From the NCBI RefSeq assembly GCF_946479755.1, contig NZ_CAMLHC010000014.1, positions 137,505-201,504 of the forward strand: DNA of 64,000 nt, in the 5' to 3' direction. The translations under genes and the position numbers were made by a program. The DNA is from an uncultured Chitinophaga sp. Its GTDB lineage: Bacteria > Bacteroidota > Bacteroidia > Chitinophagales > Chitinophagaceae. Within the stretch, counting starts at the first letter, position 1. Every line of letters starts with the position of its first letter. The notes under the pieces were generated by a model. The model did no database searches and had not been told where the DNA came from. It saw nothing but the letters and a program-made list of their open reading frames with translations. Below are positions 1 to 7,492 of the stretch, piece after piece.

Positions 1-1
1 C

Positions 2-823
2 GCCCTCCGGGCGCAGGCGCCGGGCGCCAATGCCCTGGAAAAAAGGCTTACGCTTTATGCCAACAGCAATATGGTGCTGATCGAAAATACTGTCGACAAA
101 AAGCCGGTCAGACAAAAAGAAGCGCTGCATTTCGGGTTCCCGTTTGAGGTACCTTCCGCACAGGTAACGCTGGACGCGGGTTACGGCACGCTGCAATATC
201 TGAAAGATCAGCTGCCCGGGTCCAATATGGATTTCCTCTTCGGCCGCAGGTGGATGGATATCTCCAACCCTGCCAACGGCGTACAGTGGATGCTGCTGGA
301 AACACCGATGGTAGAGCCGGACAGCATGATCGACGAGCGCCTGCAGATTGCGCAAAGCCATAAAGCGTGGAGAACGAAAGGGCAACCCACCAGCCGTTGG
401 TTCTCCTATGTCATGAACAACTACTGGCACACCAACTATAAGGCAGACCAGGACGGCAGCAGCAGCTATCACTATGCATTACAGCCTCATGGCGCCGCCG
501 ATGGCGCAGCGCTGGAAACAGCAGCAGCAGACTTTACACAACCGCTCCTGAGCTTCCCGGTGAAAAAGGGCGCCACCTTACCGGCAGGGCTCTTCCGGCT
601 GACCAACACCGCCGTAGTAGCTACCGCCGTGATACCACAGGAAAATGGTCAGTACCTGGTACGGCTCTTTAATCCCGGCAAGACAAGCCAAAGCACCGGG
701 TTTGAATGGGGCACGCTGAAGCCAGCCCGTATTACAGTGTTAAGAAACGGAGAAACGAAAGACGCAAAGACAACCTTCACCCTTCCTGCTATGGGCGTAG
801 AGGAATACCTGCTTATTCCATAG
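2..823 (+). CDS. Alpha-mannosidase-like glycoside hydrolase (GH38), C-terminal fragment
   Basis: The frame is open from the first base of the window, so the gene begins upstream; 273 residues are visible. They form a beta-rich C-terminal region. It contains a GRRWMDISN segment and a VQWMLLETPMVEPD segment, then WFSYVMNNYWHTNYKADQDG, the last being typical of the C-terminal beta-sandwich of GH38 alpha-mannosidases. The catalytic (beta/alpha) part is off-window, so activity cannot be judged. GH38 enzymes release alpha-mannose from glycans. The gene is convergent with a GntR-family repressor and the two share a strong hairpin terminator. That, and the polysaccharide utilisation genes elsewhere in the window, fit a glycan-degrading role. 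The family call rests on recalled resemblance of the C-terminal half only. Confidence 0.62.
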   Translation, partial: ALRAQAPGANALEKRLTLYANSNMVLIENTVDKKPVRQKEALHFGFPFEVPSAQVTLDAGYGTLQYLKDQLPGSNMDFLFGRRWMDISNPANGVQWMLLETPMVEPDSMIDERLQIAQSHKAWRTKGQPTSRWFSYVMNNYWHTNYKADQDGSSSYHYALQPHGAADGAALETAAADFTQPLLSFPVKKGATLPAGLFRLTNTAVVATAVIPQENGQYLVRLFNPGKTSQSTGFEWGTLKPARITVLRNGETKDAKTTFTLPAMGVEEYLLIP

Positions 824-841
824 GCAACAGGTCATAAAAGA

Positions 842-876
842 AAATGCCGGATGAAAAATCATCCGGCATTTTTTTA
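842..876. terminator. Bidirectional intrinsic terminator between GH38-like gene and GntR gene
   Basis: Perfect 12-bp stem (842-853 with 860-871), 6-nt A-rich loop, T run at 870-876 on the plus strand and an A run on the other side. It sits between two convergent stops (823 and 878) and can serve both. Confidence 0.9.
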
Positions 877-877
877 T

Positions 878-1621
878 CTATAAGTGAGGTCTTTTTAGTT
901 CGATACTATAGGTGAAACAATCGCTTCTGTACCAGCAGATGTTGAACTCCAGCGGCTTCCGGCTGGCATCCAGCACTATTCTGCGCCTTTCCAGCACCGG
1001 CGATCCTTTTTTGACTTTCAGCAGGCCGGCGATCTTTTCATCCGCGCCGATGGCTTTGATTTCTTCCTGCGAATATACCGGCACCACGTGAAAGTCAGCG
1101 TCCAGCATCTCATACAGCGGACGGTCGAAATTCTCTTTGCCGGTAAGTCCTATCCTGGGATGGAAAAAAGATTCGAAATACACCATCGGGCTTTTCTCTG
1201 TGCTCCGGATGCGTTCCAGGCATACCACGGGTTGCTCCGGCTCTGTCTGCAGCATCTTCGCCACTTCTTCCCCTGCTTTTGCCACCGATACCTTGTTCTT
1301 CAGGGTTTTGAACGGGATGCCCTTGTCCTCCATTTCATGGGTGAAGCTATACCAGTGGTCCAGGTTGGTGGTGATCTTTTTCTTTTTCACCACCGTGCCA
1401 TACCGCTTCTTTCGCTCCAGCAGACCGTCTTTCACCAGGTTGGCGATGGCCATCCGCAAGGTGTTGCGGGAAATACTCCAGCGTTTGGCCAGGTCTGTTT
1501 CTTTTGGAAAAATGTCTCCCTCCCGGAAAAAATCCTCCCGGATCAGCTTCCGTAATAGCTCTTCCGCCTGTTGATGCAAGGGGATTTTACTATCGTGGTC
1601 CAATAAAGGTATCTTCGTCAT
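878..1621 (-). CDS. GntR-family transcriptional regulator with UTRA domain
   Basis: 247 aa. The N-terminal winged helix-turn-helix (about residues 10-78) includes the GntR-typical SRNTLRMAIANLVKDGLL. A UTRA ligand-binding domain follows, with YFESFFHPRIGLTG near residues 165-180. UTRA proteins usually sense a sugar or related small molecule and release DNA on binding. The gene is divergent from the reductase at 1816 and convergent with the GH38-like gene. A perfect ATATGT-N4-ACATAT palindrome lies directly against its start codon, which suggests autoregulation. A paralogue at 32184 shares the same FHPRIGLTG block and the same operator type. Family certain; effector unknown. Confidence 0.9.
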   Translation of the reverse strand: MTKIPLLDHDSKIPLHQQAEELLRKLIREDFFREGDIFPKETDLAKRWSISRNTLRMAIANLVKDGLLERKKRYGTVVKKKKITTNLDHWYSFTHEMEDKGIPFKTLKNKVSVAKAGEEVAKMLQTEPEQPVVCLERIRSTEKSPMVYFESFFHPRIGLTGKENFDRPLYEMLDADFHVVPVYSQEEIKAIGADEKIAGLLKVKKGSPVLERRRIVLDASRKPLEFNICWYRSDCFTYSIELKRPHL

Positions 1622-1637
1622 ATATGTACGAACATAT
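1622..1637. promoter_or_regulatory. Candidate GntR operator ATATGT-N4-ACATAT
   Basis: A perfect 6-bp inverted repeat with a 4-bp spacer directly abuts the GntR start codon (1619-1621). The TGT-N4-ACA core matches the known operator form of AraR-type GntR regulators. The same core recurs at the second GntR gene near 32.17 kb. Confidence 0.7.
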
Positions 1638-1688
1638 CGATTTTTTACGACGGGGAAAAATTTTTTGTGCTGAAAAGCTGACGGGACG

Positions 1689-1799
1689 TACCATTTAAGC
1701 TGTTACTTATGGTAAAATCGTCATAGAGACGTATAAAATGGCTGCCCGGAATTTCTTACCAAATGGTAATTGTCAACCCACCGGACAGGGGCAATTTTG
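1689..1799 (+). promoter_or_regulatory. Promoter and operator candidates of the NAD-dependent reductase
   Basis: A Bacteroidota-type -7 box CAATTTTG (1792-1799; consensus TAnnTTTG) is preceded by ATTG (1769-1772), 19 bp away, as a -33 element. A perfect palindrome TTACC-AAAT-GGTAA (1756-1769) touches the -33 element. Further upstream TACCAT (1689-1694) and ATGGTA (1709-1714) form a wider inverted pair of the same half-site. This arrangement suits a dimeric regulator that blocks or assists polymerase. The regulator is not identified. Confidence 0.5.
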
Positions 1800-1815
1800 T
1801 GTTAAAACAAAAAAA

Positions 1816-2844
1816 ATGAGCAGCAAACGCGTTTTACTGACCGGCGCCACCGGCTTCCTGGGATCACACACCATTATTCAGTTGCTGGAGAAAGGCTACG
1901 AGGTCACAGGCACCCTGCGGGACATGGGCCGGGCAGCCGCCATCAGGGCAGTGATAGCACAGCATACCACCTACACCCACCGGTTGACTTTCGCACAGGC
2001 CAGCCTGGAAGAAAAAGAGATCTGGTACGAGCTGACCAAAGAGATCGACTTTGTACAACATGTGGCCTCTCCTTTTCCGCGGGAACTACCCAAACGGGAA
2101 GAAGACCTGATTATTCCTGCCCGGGAAGGCGTTTTAAATGTGTTGCGGGCGGCAGCGGCCAATAAGGTGAAGCGCTTTGTGCTTACCTCTTCCTCGTCGG
2201 CTGTGTTATATGGAAAAACACCGCAACAGCTGGACAAAGTAATGACCGAAGCCGACTGGACCAACGTTCACTATAGCAAAGACGTGACGCCTTATTTCAA
2301 AAGTAAGACTATCGCAGAAAAGGCCGCATGGGACTTCATTCAAAACGATACATCCGGCATGGAGCTGGTGGCAATACTACCGGGCGCCATTCTCGGTCCT
2401 GTATTGGAAAAGGATTTTGGCACCTCTGCCAATATCGTCATCAAAATGCTGGACGGTAGCATGCCTGCGGTGCCTAAAATCGGGTTCGACATCGTGGACG
2501 TGCGCTCCACAGCCGATGCCCTGATCCGGGCAATGGAGATACCGGCAGCGGCCAACAATCGTTACCTGGTGACTGCCGGGCATGTGACCATGAAAGAGGT
2601 AGCGTCCATATTGAAAAAAGCTTATCCGGGCCGGAAGCTGCCGTCCAGGGAACTTCCCAATTTCTTAGTCAGGCTCGTAGCGTTGTTTGACACAACCCTC
2701 GGCCCCATTCTCCCCGATCTTGGTAAAAGAAGAAAGTTAGATGCCGGCAAAGCAAAACGGGAGCTGCAATGGAAGCAGATTTCAACGCAGGAGGCGGTAT
2801 TGTCGTGCGCAAAAAGTATTTTTGAGACAGGAATCGTGCAATAA
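1816..2844 (+). CDS. NAD(P)-dependent epimerase/dehydratase (dihydroflavonol-4-reductase-like SDR)
   Basis: 342 aa from the ATG at 1816. An upstream in-frame ATG at 1738 would add 26 residues lying across the promoter palindrome, so 1816 is preferred. The N-terminal Rossmann motif is LLTGATGFLGSHT. A TSSSSAVLYG segment, and further on YFKSKTIAEKAAWDF, provide the extended-SDR Ser and YxxxK catalytic elements. VAILPGAILGPVL follows. Such enzymes reduce ketones or aldehydes on small organic substrates; the substrate is unknown. The stop codon abuts the start of the Crp/Fnr gene at 2845 with no gap, so the two are almost certainly cotranscribed. Confidence 0.85.
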   Translation: MSSKRVLLTGATGFLGSHTIIQLLEKGYEVTGTLRDMGRAAAIRAVIAQHTTYTHRLTFAQASLEEKEIWYELTKEIDFVQHVASPFPRELPKREEDLIIPAREGVLNVLRAAAANKVKRFVLTSSSSAVLYGKTPQQLDKVMTEADWTNVHYSKDVTPYFKSKTIAEKAAWDFIQNDTSGMELVAILPGAILGPVLEKDFGTSANIVIKMLDGSMPAVPKIGFDIVDVRSTADALIRAMEIPAAANNRYLVTAGHVTMKEVASILKKAYPGRKLPSRELPNFLVRLVALFDTTLGPILPDLGKRRKLDAGKAKRELQWKQISTQEAVLSCAKSIFETGIVQ

Positions 2845-3414
2845 ATGAAGAAACTAATAGCTACACTGGAATTTGGCGGCATCCTTTCACCACAGGATAT
2901 CCGGCTTTTCTCCGGACATTTTAAAGCGAAGCTGCTGAAAGCAGGTGAACACTTTCAGAAAGACGGCGAAGTGGCCCGGGAAATCGCTTTTGTGGAAAAC
3001 GGCATCCTCCGGCTGTACGGCGTAACACCGGAGGGTGACGATGTAACGAAGTACTTCGTCAGGGAAAACCAGTTTATTGTCGACCTGGAGAGTTATTATT
3101 CCGCCCGGCCATCGACAGAAGCGATACAAGCGGTAGTGGATTCGGAGATTTATATCGTTCACAAAACCAGCATTGACAAACTGAGCCAGGAGCTTCCCAA
3201 CCTGTACATCTTCATCAAAACCCTTTCAGAAGCGGCGCTGATGGCTAAACTCAAGGACAACGACTTCCTGAACTTCGGGGATGCAAAAACAAAATACCTT
3301 GAGTTTGTAAAACGTTATCCGGACCTGGCGTTGCGTGTGCCGCAACAGTTCATCGCCTCCTATTTAAGGATCACCCCACAGTCGCTCAGCCGGATCAGGC
3401 GGGAAATAAGGTAA
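2845..3414 (+). CDS. Crp/Fnr-family transcriptional regulator
   Basis: 189 aa. Residues about 20-120 form a cyclic-nucleotide-binding-like beta-roll (KLLKAGEHFQKDGEVAREI, then FVENGILRLYG). The C-terminal helix-turn-helix holds QQFIASYLRITPQSLSRIRR. The strict cAMP-binding signature is not evident, as is common in Bacteroidota members. Translation starts directly after the reductase stop codon, indicating translational coupling. The obvious candidate target is the reductase operon itself. It is about half the size range shared with, but clearly diverged from, the next Crp/Fnr gene. Confidence 0.88.
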   Translation: MKKLIATLEFGGILSPQDIRLFSGHFKAKLLKAGEHFQKDGEVAREIAFVENGILRLYGVTPEGDDVTKYFVRENQFIVDLESYYSARPSTEAIQAVVDSEIYIVHKTSIDKLSQELPNLYIFIKTLSEAALMAKLKDNDFLNFGDAKTKYLEFVKRYPDLALRVPQQFIASYLRITPQSLSRIRREIR

Positions 3415-3454
3415 AAGGTTATATTTTAAAACGGACGTTCAAGCCATAAAAGCC

Positions 3455-4051
3455 ATGGAGATGTACACTGCCTTACTTGCGCATATCGACCAGCATGTCA
3501 GCCTGTCGGACAAGGAAAAAGAACTTGTCTGCGCGGCTATGGCCATCAAAAAGGTACGGCGGCGGCAATACCTGTTACAGGAAGGCGCCGTGTGTCAGCA
3601 TGACTATTTTGTGCTTGACGGATGCCTGCGCCAGTACGAGGTGGGAGAAAATGACAAGGAAAACATTGTGCAGTTCGCCTTTGAAAACTGGTGGATGTCT
3701 GACTGGTTCAGCATGCTCACAGGCACCCCTTCGGTTTACAACATCGATGCGCTGGAAGACAGCACCGTGCTCGTAATCGGGAAAGAAGCACTGAACCGGC
3801 TGTTCGCCGCTGTTCCCGCCATGGATATCTATTTCCGTAATATACTGTTGCAGGCGTATGCCTGGCTGCAACGCCGCACCCTTTACCTGCAGAAACCTTC
3901 AGAAGAAAGATATGCTTCCTTTGTAAAACATTACAGCTGGTTTGAACAACGGGTATCGCAACAACATATTGCTTCATTTCTCGGTATCACCCGCGAAACA
4001 CTCAGCCGGCTGAAAGCGCAGCAGATCAGATCTTCCCGTGGCGACCTGTGA
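3455..4051 (+). CDS. Crp/Fnr-family transcriptional regulator (second copy)
   Basis: 198 aa. It has a cNMP-binding-like domain (YLLQEGAVCQHDYFVLDGCL near residues 40-60) and a C-terminal HTH with QQHIASFLGITRETLSRLKA. It lies 40 bp after the first Crp/Fnr gene and upstream of doxX, so the four genes 1816-4592 may form one or two units. Its stop codon lies inside a perfect CCTGTGA-N6-TCACAGG palindrome, a textbook CRP-type operator. This protein, or its neighbour, could bind there and control doxX. Confidence 0.88.
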   Translation: MEMYTALLAHIDQHVSLSDKEKELVCAAMAIKKVRRRQYLLQEGAVCQHDYFVLDGCLRQYEVGENDKENIVQFAFENWWMSDWFSMLTGTPSVYNIDALEDSTVLVIGKEALNRLFAAVPAMDIYFRNILLQAYAWLQRRTLYLQKPSEERYASFVKHYSWFEQRVSQQHIASFLGITRETLSRLKAQQIRSSRGDL

Positions 4052-4064
4052 GAAATATCACAGG
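4045..4064. promoter_or_regulatory. Perfect CRP-type palindrome overlapping a crp-family stop codon
   Basis: CCTGTGA-N6-TCACAGG has 7-bp perfect arms and contains the exact TGTGA-N6-TCACA consensus of CRP sites. The TGA stop of the preceding Crp/Fnr gene is bases 4049-4051. A T-rich stretch (TTTATTTT) follows, so the same bases could also fold as a weak terminator. A likely -7 box for doxX (CAACTTTG, 4108-4115) is about 50 bp downstream, an activator-compatible distance. Confidence 0.6.
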
Positions 4065-4136
4065 TTTATTTTACCAAATATCACACTGCCAACTGAACAT
4101 TCCTGTTCAACTTTGTACTGATAAAACACAATAAAA

Positions 4137-4592
4137 ATGTACAAAGAATTTATGCAATGGGCATTGTCCAACGATGACAGCTGGGCAGGACTGATATTAC
4201 GACTCACCCTCGGCCTCGTACTTTTTCCGCATGTGGCACAAAAACTATTCGGGTGGTTCGACGGCCCCGGGCTCCGTGGCGAACTGCAGTATATGACCAC
4301 CAAAGCCGGTCTTCCAGTATGGGTGGCCGTTACCGCTATCACGGTGGAATGCGTAGGGGCATTTCTGTTACTAACGGGTACGGGCACCCGGTTTGCAGCC
4401 GCGGGCTTGTTTGGTTTGTTTATCGGCATGATCCTCGTCGTGCACGCCCCTAACGGTTTTTTTATGAACTGGTTTGGTAAAGTCCCTTCCGGCGCCGAGG
4501 GTTTTGAATACCACCTGCTGGTACTGGGTATCTGTATCGTTCTCATGATACAGGGCGGCGGAAAATATGCGCTCGATAAATTATTGCAATAA
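4137..4592 (+). CDS. DoxX-family membrane protein
   Basis: 151 aa with four hydrophobic segments, starting after a short N-terminal amphipathic stretch. The LILRLTLGLVLFPHVAQKLF opening and the GWFDGPG loop are characteristic of DoxX/DoxD-like proteins. Many are stress- or thiol-redox-associated inner-membrane proteins without a defined reaction. The 85-bp upstream gap holds the CRP-type palindrome and a -7 box, so it probably has its own promoter controlled by a neighbouring Crp/Fnr protein. Confidence 0.85.
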   Translation: MYKEFMQWALSNDDSWAGLILRLTLGLVLFPHVAQKLFGWFDGPGLRGELQYMTTKAGLPVWVAVTAITVECVGAFLLLTGTGTRFAAAGLFGLFIGMILVVHAPNGFFMNWFGKVPSGAEGFEYHLLVLGICIVLMIQGGGKYALDKLLQ

Positions 4593-4653
4593 TTTCCGGT
4601 GCGTGCAACAATACTGCATGTAGCAATTGTAATTTTCCCTAAATCCTATTAAC

Positions 4654-4818
4654 ATGAAAAAAATAACCGTTAAACAAAAGACCCTTTCCCTGCAACGGTC
4701 TACCGTAGCATCTTTGAGCCAGCATGCCGCCACTCAGAAAGGACAGGACACCATTTGGACAAAAGCACATGACACCATCTGGACGAAAGCTCAGGATACA
4801 AGCTGGATACGGCTGTAG
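4654..4818 (+). CDS. Candidate RiPP (lanthipeptide-like) precursor with repeated core unit
   Basis: A 54-codon gene. The first ~24 residues (MKKITVKQKTLSLQRSTVAS and onward) look like the Lys/Leu-rich, Gly-free leaders of Bacteroidota class I lanthipeptide-type precursors. The C-terminal 24 residues are three near-identical 8-residue units: QDTIWTKA, HDTIWTKA, QDTSWIRL. They are rich in Thr, Ser and Trp but contain no Cys, so classical lanthionine rings are not possible within the peptide. A strong terminator follows 28 bp after the stop. No LanB, LanC, ATP-grasp, radical-SAM or exporter gene is visible nearby, so it would be an orphan precursor using enzymes encoded elsewhere. It could also be a small peptide of another kind. 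Confidence 0.55.
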   Translation: MKKITVKQKTLSLQRSTVASLSQHAATQKGQDTIWTKAHDTIWTKAQDTSWIRL

Positions 4819-4845
4819 TTTGCCGATGACGACGATACAAAAAGA

Positions 4846-4880
4846 CAGCGGCCGGGATATTTCCGGCCGCTGTATTTTTT
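4846..4880. terminator. Bidirectional intrinsic terminator
   Basis: Perfect 10-bp GC-rich stem (CAGCGGCCGG, 4846-4855, with 4863-4872), 7-nt loop, then TATTTTTT. It lies between the small peptide gene and the convergent cytolysin-like gene, whose stop codon starts at 4879. Confidence 0.9.
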
Positions 4881-5970
4881 ACAATTTAAAGTCTACTTTC
4901 AGTATCCGGTCCACCTCTATATCGCCTCCTGCCGTATTCATAACGCTGTAGTAAACCGGAACACCGGTATATTGAAAAGGGGTTTTCGTGAGAATGTTCA
5001 CATATTCCTTCAGCCTGTCGTACCCGTTCAGGTTGTCCTTCGATACCTTGTCTGCCGCCGTATGCCGGTAATATACATGCGACTTCGCCTGTCTCAGCAG
5101 CTCAATGTCTTCTACTGTTTCCGTACCGTCGAGCGCCCGGTTCATGGCCGATCTCAGCTTGTCCTCCGGGGCGTCGGATTCGAGGAATACATACACCTCA
5201 TGACCGTAAGAGACAGATGAGATAATTCCTTTATCCGCCGCATTCGTCGCGTAGTAATTTTTGTACCGTTTTAATCCATCATCATAATCAAAATAGATGG
5301 TGTGGTAAGTACCTACAGAATAGACCATGCATCCTGTCTTCTTTTCCAGTGCTGCATGTGAAGCAGCAGGGACCAGTTGCTGCACAGGTATCGGATCAAA
5401 ATACCTGGCCGTCAATGTACCGGGGAAAGCCAGGGACAAGGTGGCGTAGTCCGTAAAAGTGACCGCCCTGCCGCTACCCAGCCCGGAGATGGGACCTTTG
5501 GTATCGCGGAACCAGTACCGGAGCACTCCGTCCACGGCTGCTTTTGAAGCCGGAACAACGGAATCTCCCCGCTTGACGGCCAGCGAAGTGGTAAATATTT
5601 TCACCTGCTGGTTGTCCGGCCCGGGTATAAATTCCGGGACACTGCTATTCCTGAATGTTGCCAGGTTGATTGTATTTCCGGGGAACAGGTTGTTATCGCT
5701 GAACCGATGCCACCCTGCCCCATATTTAATGAAGAAGCTAACGCCTGCGCTGTCCTGCCAAACGCTGTCCCGCACAACATGATTCACCTGCCAGTTTTTA
5801 ATCAGCCGGGAAATGGAATCAATACGGGCTTTTTTCGAAGTGACGGTAGCCACAGGGTTCGTACCGGGATTGGGGTTAGGGTCTGTCGGCGTATCGGGGA
5901 CGTCTTTCTTTCCGCAAGACATCATCAGCATAGCTGCAGACAGTGCTACAACAGTATTTTTCAGTATCAT
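4879..5970 (-). CDS. Lipoprotein related to cholesterol-dependent cytolysins (CDC-like), lacking domain 4
   Basis: 363 aa with an SpII signal (lipobox MMSC, Cys19) and a Pro/Asn-rich linker to about residue 42. Residues 252-265 (SVSYGHEVYVFLES) correspond to the conserved YGRTIYVKLET strand of the thiol-activated cytolysin family. Residues about 296-345 align by pattern with the following CDC domain 3 segment, including an aromatic PFQYTGVPVYYS in place of PAYPISYTSVFL. The conserved glycine pair before that segment is not seen. The protein stops where CDC domain 3 ends, so the cholesterol-binding domain 4 with its undecapeptide is absent. CDC-like proteins of Bacteroidota include such short forms. 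Pore formation is inferred, not shown. It is divergent from the AraC-type gene at 6178. Confidence 0.65.
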   Translation of the reverse strand: MILKNTVVALSAAMLMMSCGKKDVPDTPTDPNPNPGTNPVATVTSKKARIDSISRLIKNWQVNHVVRDSVWQDSAGVSFFIKYGAGWHRFSDNNLFPGNTINLATFRNSSVPEFIPGPDNQQVKIFTTSLAVKRGDSVVPASKAAVDGVLRYWFRDTKGPISGLGSGRAVTFTDYATLSLAFPGTLTARYFDPIPVQQLVPAASHAALEKKTGCMVYSVGTYHTIYFDYDDGLKRYKNYYATNAADKGIISSVSYGHEVYVFLESDAPEDKLRSAMNRALDGTETVEDIELLRQAKSHVYYRHTAADKVSKDNLNGYDRLKEYVNILTKTPFQYTGVPVYYSVMNTAGGDIEVDRILKVDFKL

Positions 5971-6177
5971 AGAAACCGGGTATTAAACAGTTTACTGGCA
6001 ATACACGGTAGTCAAAGTTCATGCCGCCTTGCCGCGTAGTTATCGTGTAGCCGGGCGGGAGTAAATTATAACCGTTCAATAACAGTAATATGATCTTATC
6101 ATGAAAAGATGCCACTGCCATCACTAATTCTCCCATTTTCAATATATTGCAAACTTAGTTGATATAACTGTTGTCTT

Positions 6178-7353
6178 ATGGAGTCAATAACCGCGCTGTG
6201 GGGTTGGAATATTTTATATCTAACCGGAATTATCATCACCTTCTTTCTTTCCTCCCTGCTGTTTATCAAAAAAAGTAAAAACAACGCAGATTACCTGCTG
6301 GCTGCCTGGCTCCTCATTTTAGGAGTTCATTTGACGTTGTTTTATCTCACACACAGCGGGCGATACCTGCAGTGGCCATATCTGCTGGGCTTCGAGATCC
6401 CGATGCCTCTGCTGCATGGCCCTTTCCTCTATCTCTACACCGCCGTGCTGACCGGCCAGCTGCCGGAAAAGCAACGATGGCTGTTTCATTTTATTCCCGC
6501 CGGTATAGCCTATGCCGTCATCATGCCTTTTTTATTGCTTCCGCTTCATCATAAAACAGCTGTCTACCTCCACGAAGGACAGGGGTACGAAACGCTGATG
6601 CTATATATGCTGTTCGCTATCTACCTCTCCGGGGTGACCTACGTGGTACTCTCTCTTTTGTTACTGCGAAAACATAGGCAGCGCATTCTGCACCGGTTTT
6701 CAGATACCGAAAAGATCAATCTGAACTGGCTGCGGTACCTTATCACCGGCATTGCCGTCATCTGGCTGGCGGTACTATGGAGCAAAGATGCCGCCATCTA
6801 TACGCTGACCGTAATGCTGGTGTTGTTCATCGGCTACTTCGGCATCCGGCAGGTAGGAATACTGAACGATCACGCAGGTAGTATGGAGCCGGTCCTAACA
6901 CCCGATGCGGCGTGGGCGGCCCTCCCGGAGATGGTCACCGGCGACACACCGGACCAGGAAGAACAGGTCAGATACCAGAAATCGAGGCTGCCGCAGGGAA
7001 CCATTGACCGGATACAGGAACAGCTCTCGCAGGTGATGATACAGGAAGAACTGTTCAAAGACCCTGCCCTGACACTGGGCGACCTGAGCAAACGACTACA
7101 GGTACATCCTAACCAGCTGTCGCAGGTGATCAACCTGGCAGAAGGGAAAACTTTTTATGACTATATCAACTTACTCCGGGTGGAAGCTTTTGAAAAACAA
7201 CTGGCCCATTCCGGGAATGAAAAATACACACTCCTCTCCCTTGCTTTTGATTGTGGTTTTAATTCCAAAGCATCTTTTAACCGGAATTTTAAAAAGTATC
7301 GCGGCATCACGCCGACCGAGTACCAGAAACAACAGAACAACAATCCATCCTAA
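6178..7353 (+). CDS. AraC-family transcriptional regulator with N-terminal membrane domain
   Basis: 391 aa. About seven hydrophobic helices occupy residues 10-230 (for example IIITFFLSSLLFI and YLLAAWLLILGVHLTLFYL). A soluble linker follows, then a C-terminal AraC domain (about residues 290-385) whose second HTH is AFDCGFNSKASFNRNFKKYR. Membrane-anchored AraC regulators are common in Bacteroidota and usually sense an unknown envelope or small-molecule signal. It is divergent from the cytolysin-like lipoprotein across a 207-bp gap and may control it or the hydrolase operon downstream. No operator could be assigned. Confidence 0.88.
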   Translation: MESITALWGWNILYLTGIIITFFLSSLLFIKKSKNNADYLLAAWLLILGVHLTLFYLTHSGRYLQWPYLLGFEIPMPLLHGPFLYLYTAVLTGQLPEKQRWLFHFIPAGIAYAVIMPFLLLPLHHKTAVYLHEGQGYETLMLYMLFAIYLSGVTYVVLSLLLLRKHRQRILHRFSDTEKINLNWLRYLITGIAVIWLAVLWSKDAAIYTLTVMLVLFIGYFGIRQVGILNDHAGSMEPVLTPDAAWAALPEMVTGDTPDQEEQVRYQKSRLPQGTIDRIQEQLSQVMIQEELFKDPALTLGDLSKRLQVHPNQLSQVINLAEGKTFYDYINLLRVEAFEKQLAHSGNEKYTLLSLAFDCGFNSKASFNRNFKKYRGITPTEYQKQQNNNPS

Positions 7354-7492
7354 AGGTATCAACGCCCAGGGAGAAGTATCATCTCTCATAAAACACTCAA
7401 AAACAATCACTTAAAACAGGTCTCATCTCCCATATTGAAGCGCCTGCGCATCGAAAGCGTCAGACCTTAGCGGCATCATTCAAACACAAAAA

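Noticed and set aside
4654..4818. Classical lanthipeptide with Cys-based rings
   Set aside because: The peptide has no cysteine and no dehydratase or cyclase gene is adjacent; only the leader-like N-terminus and repeats support a RiPP.
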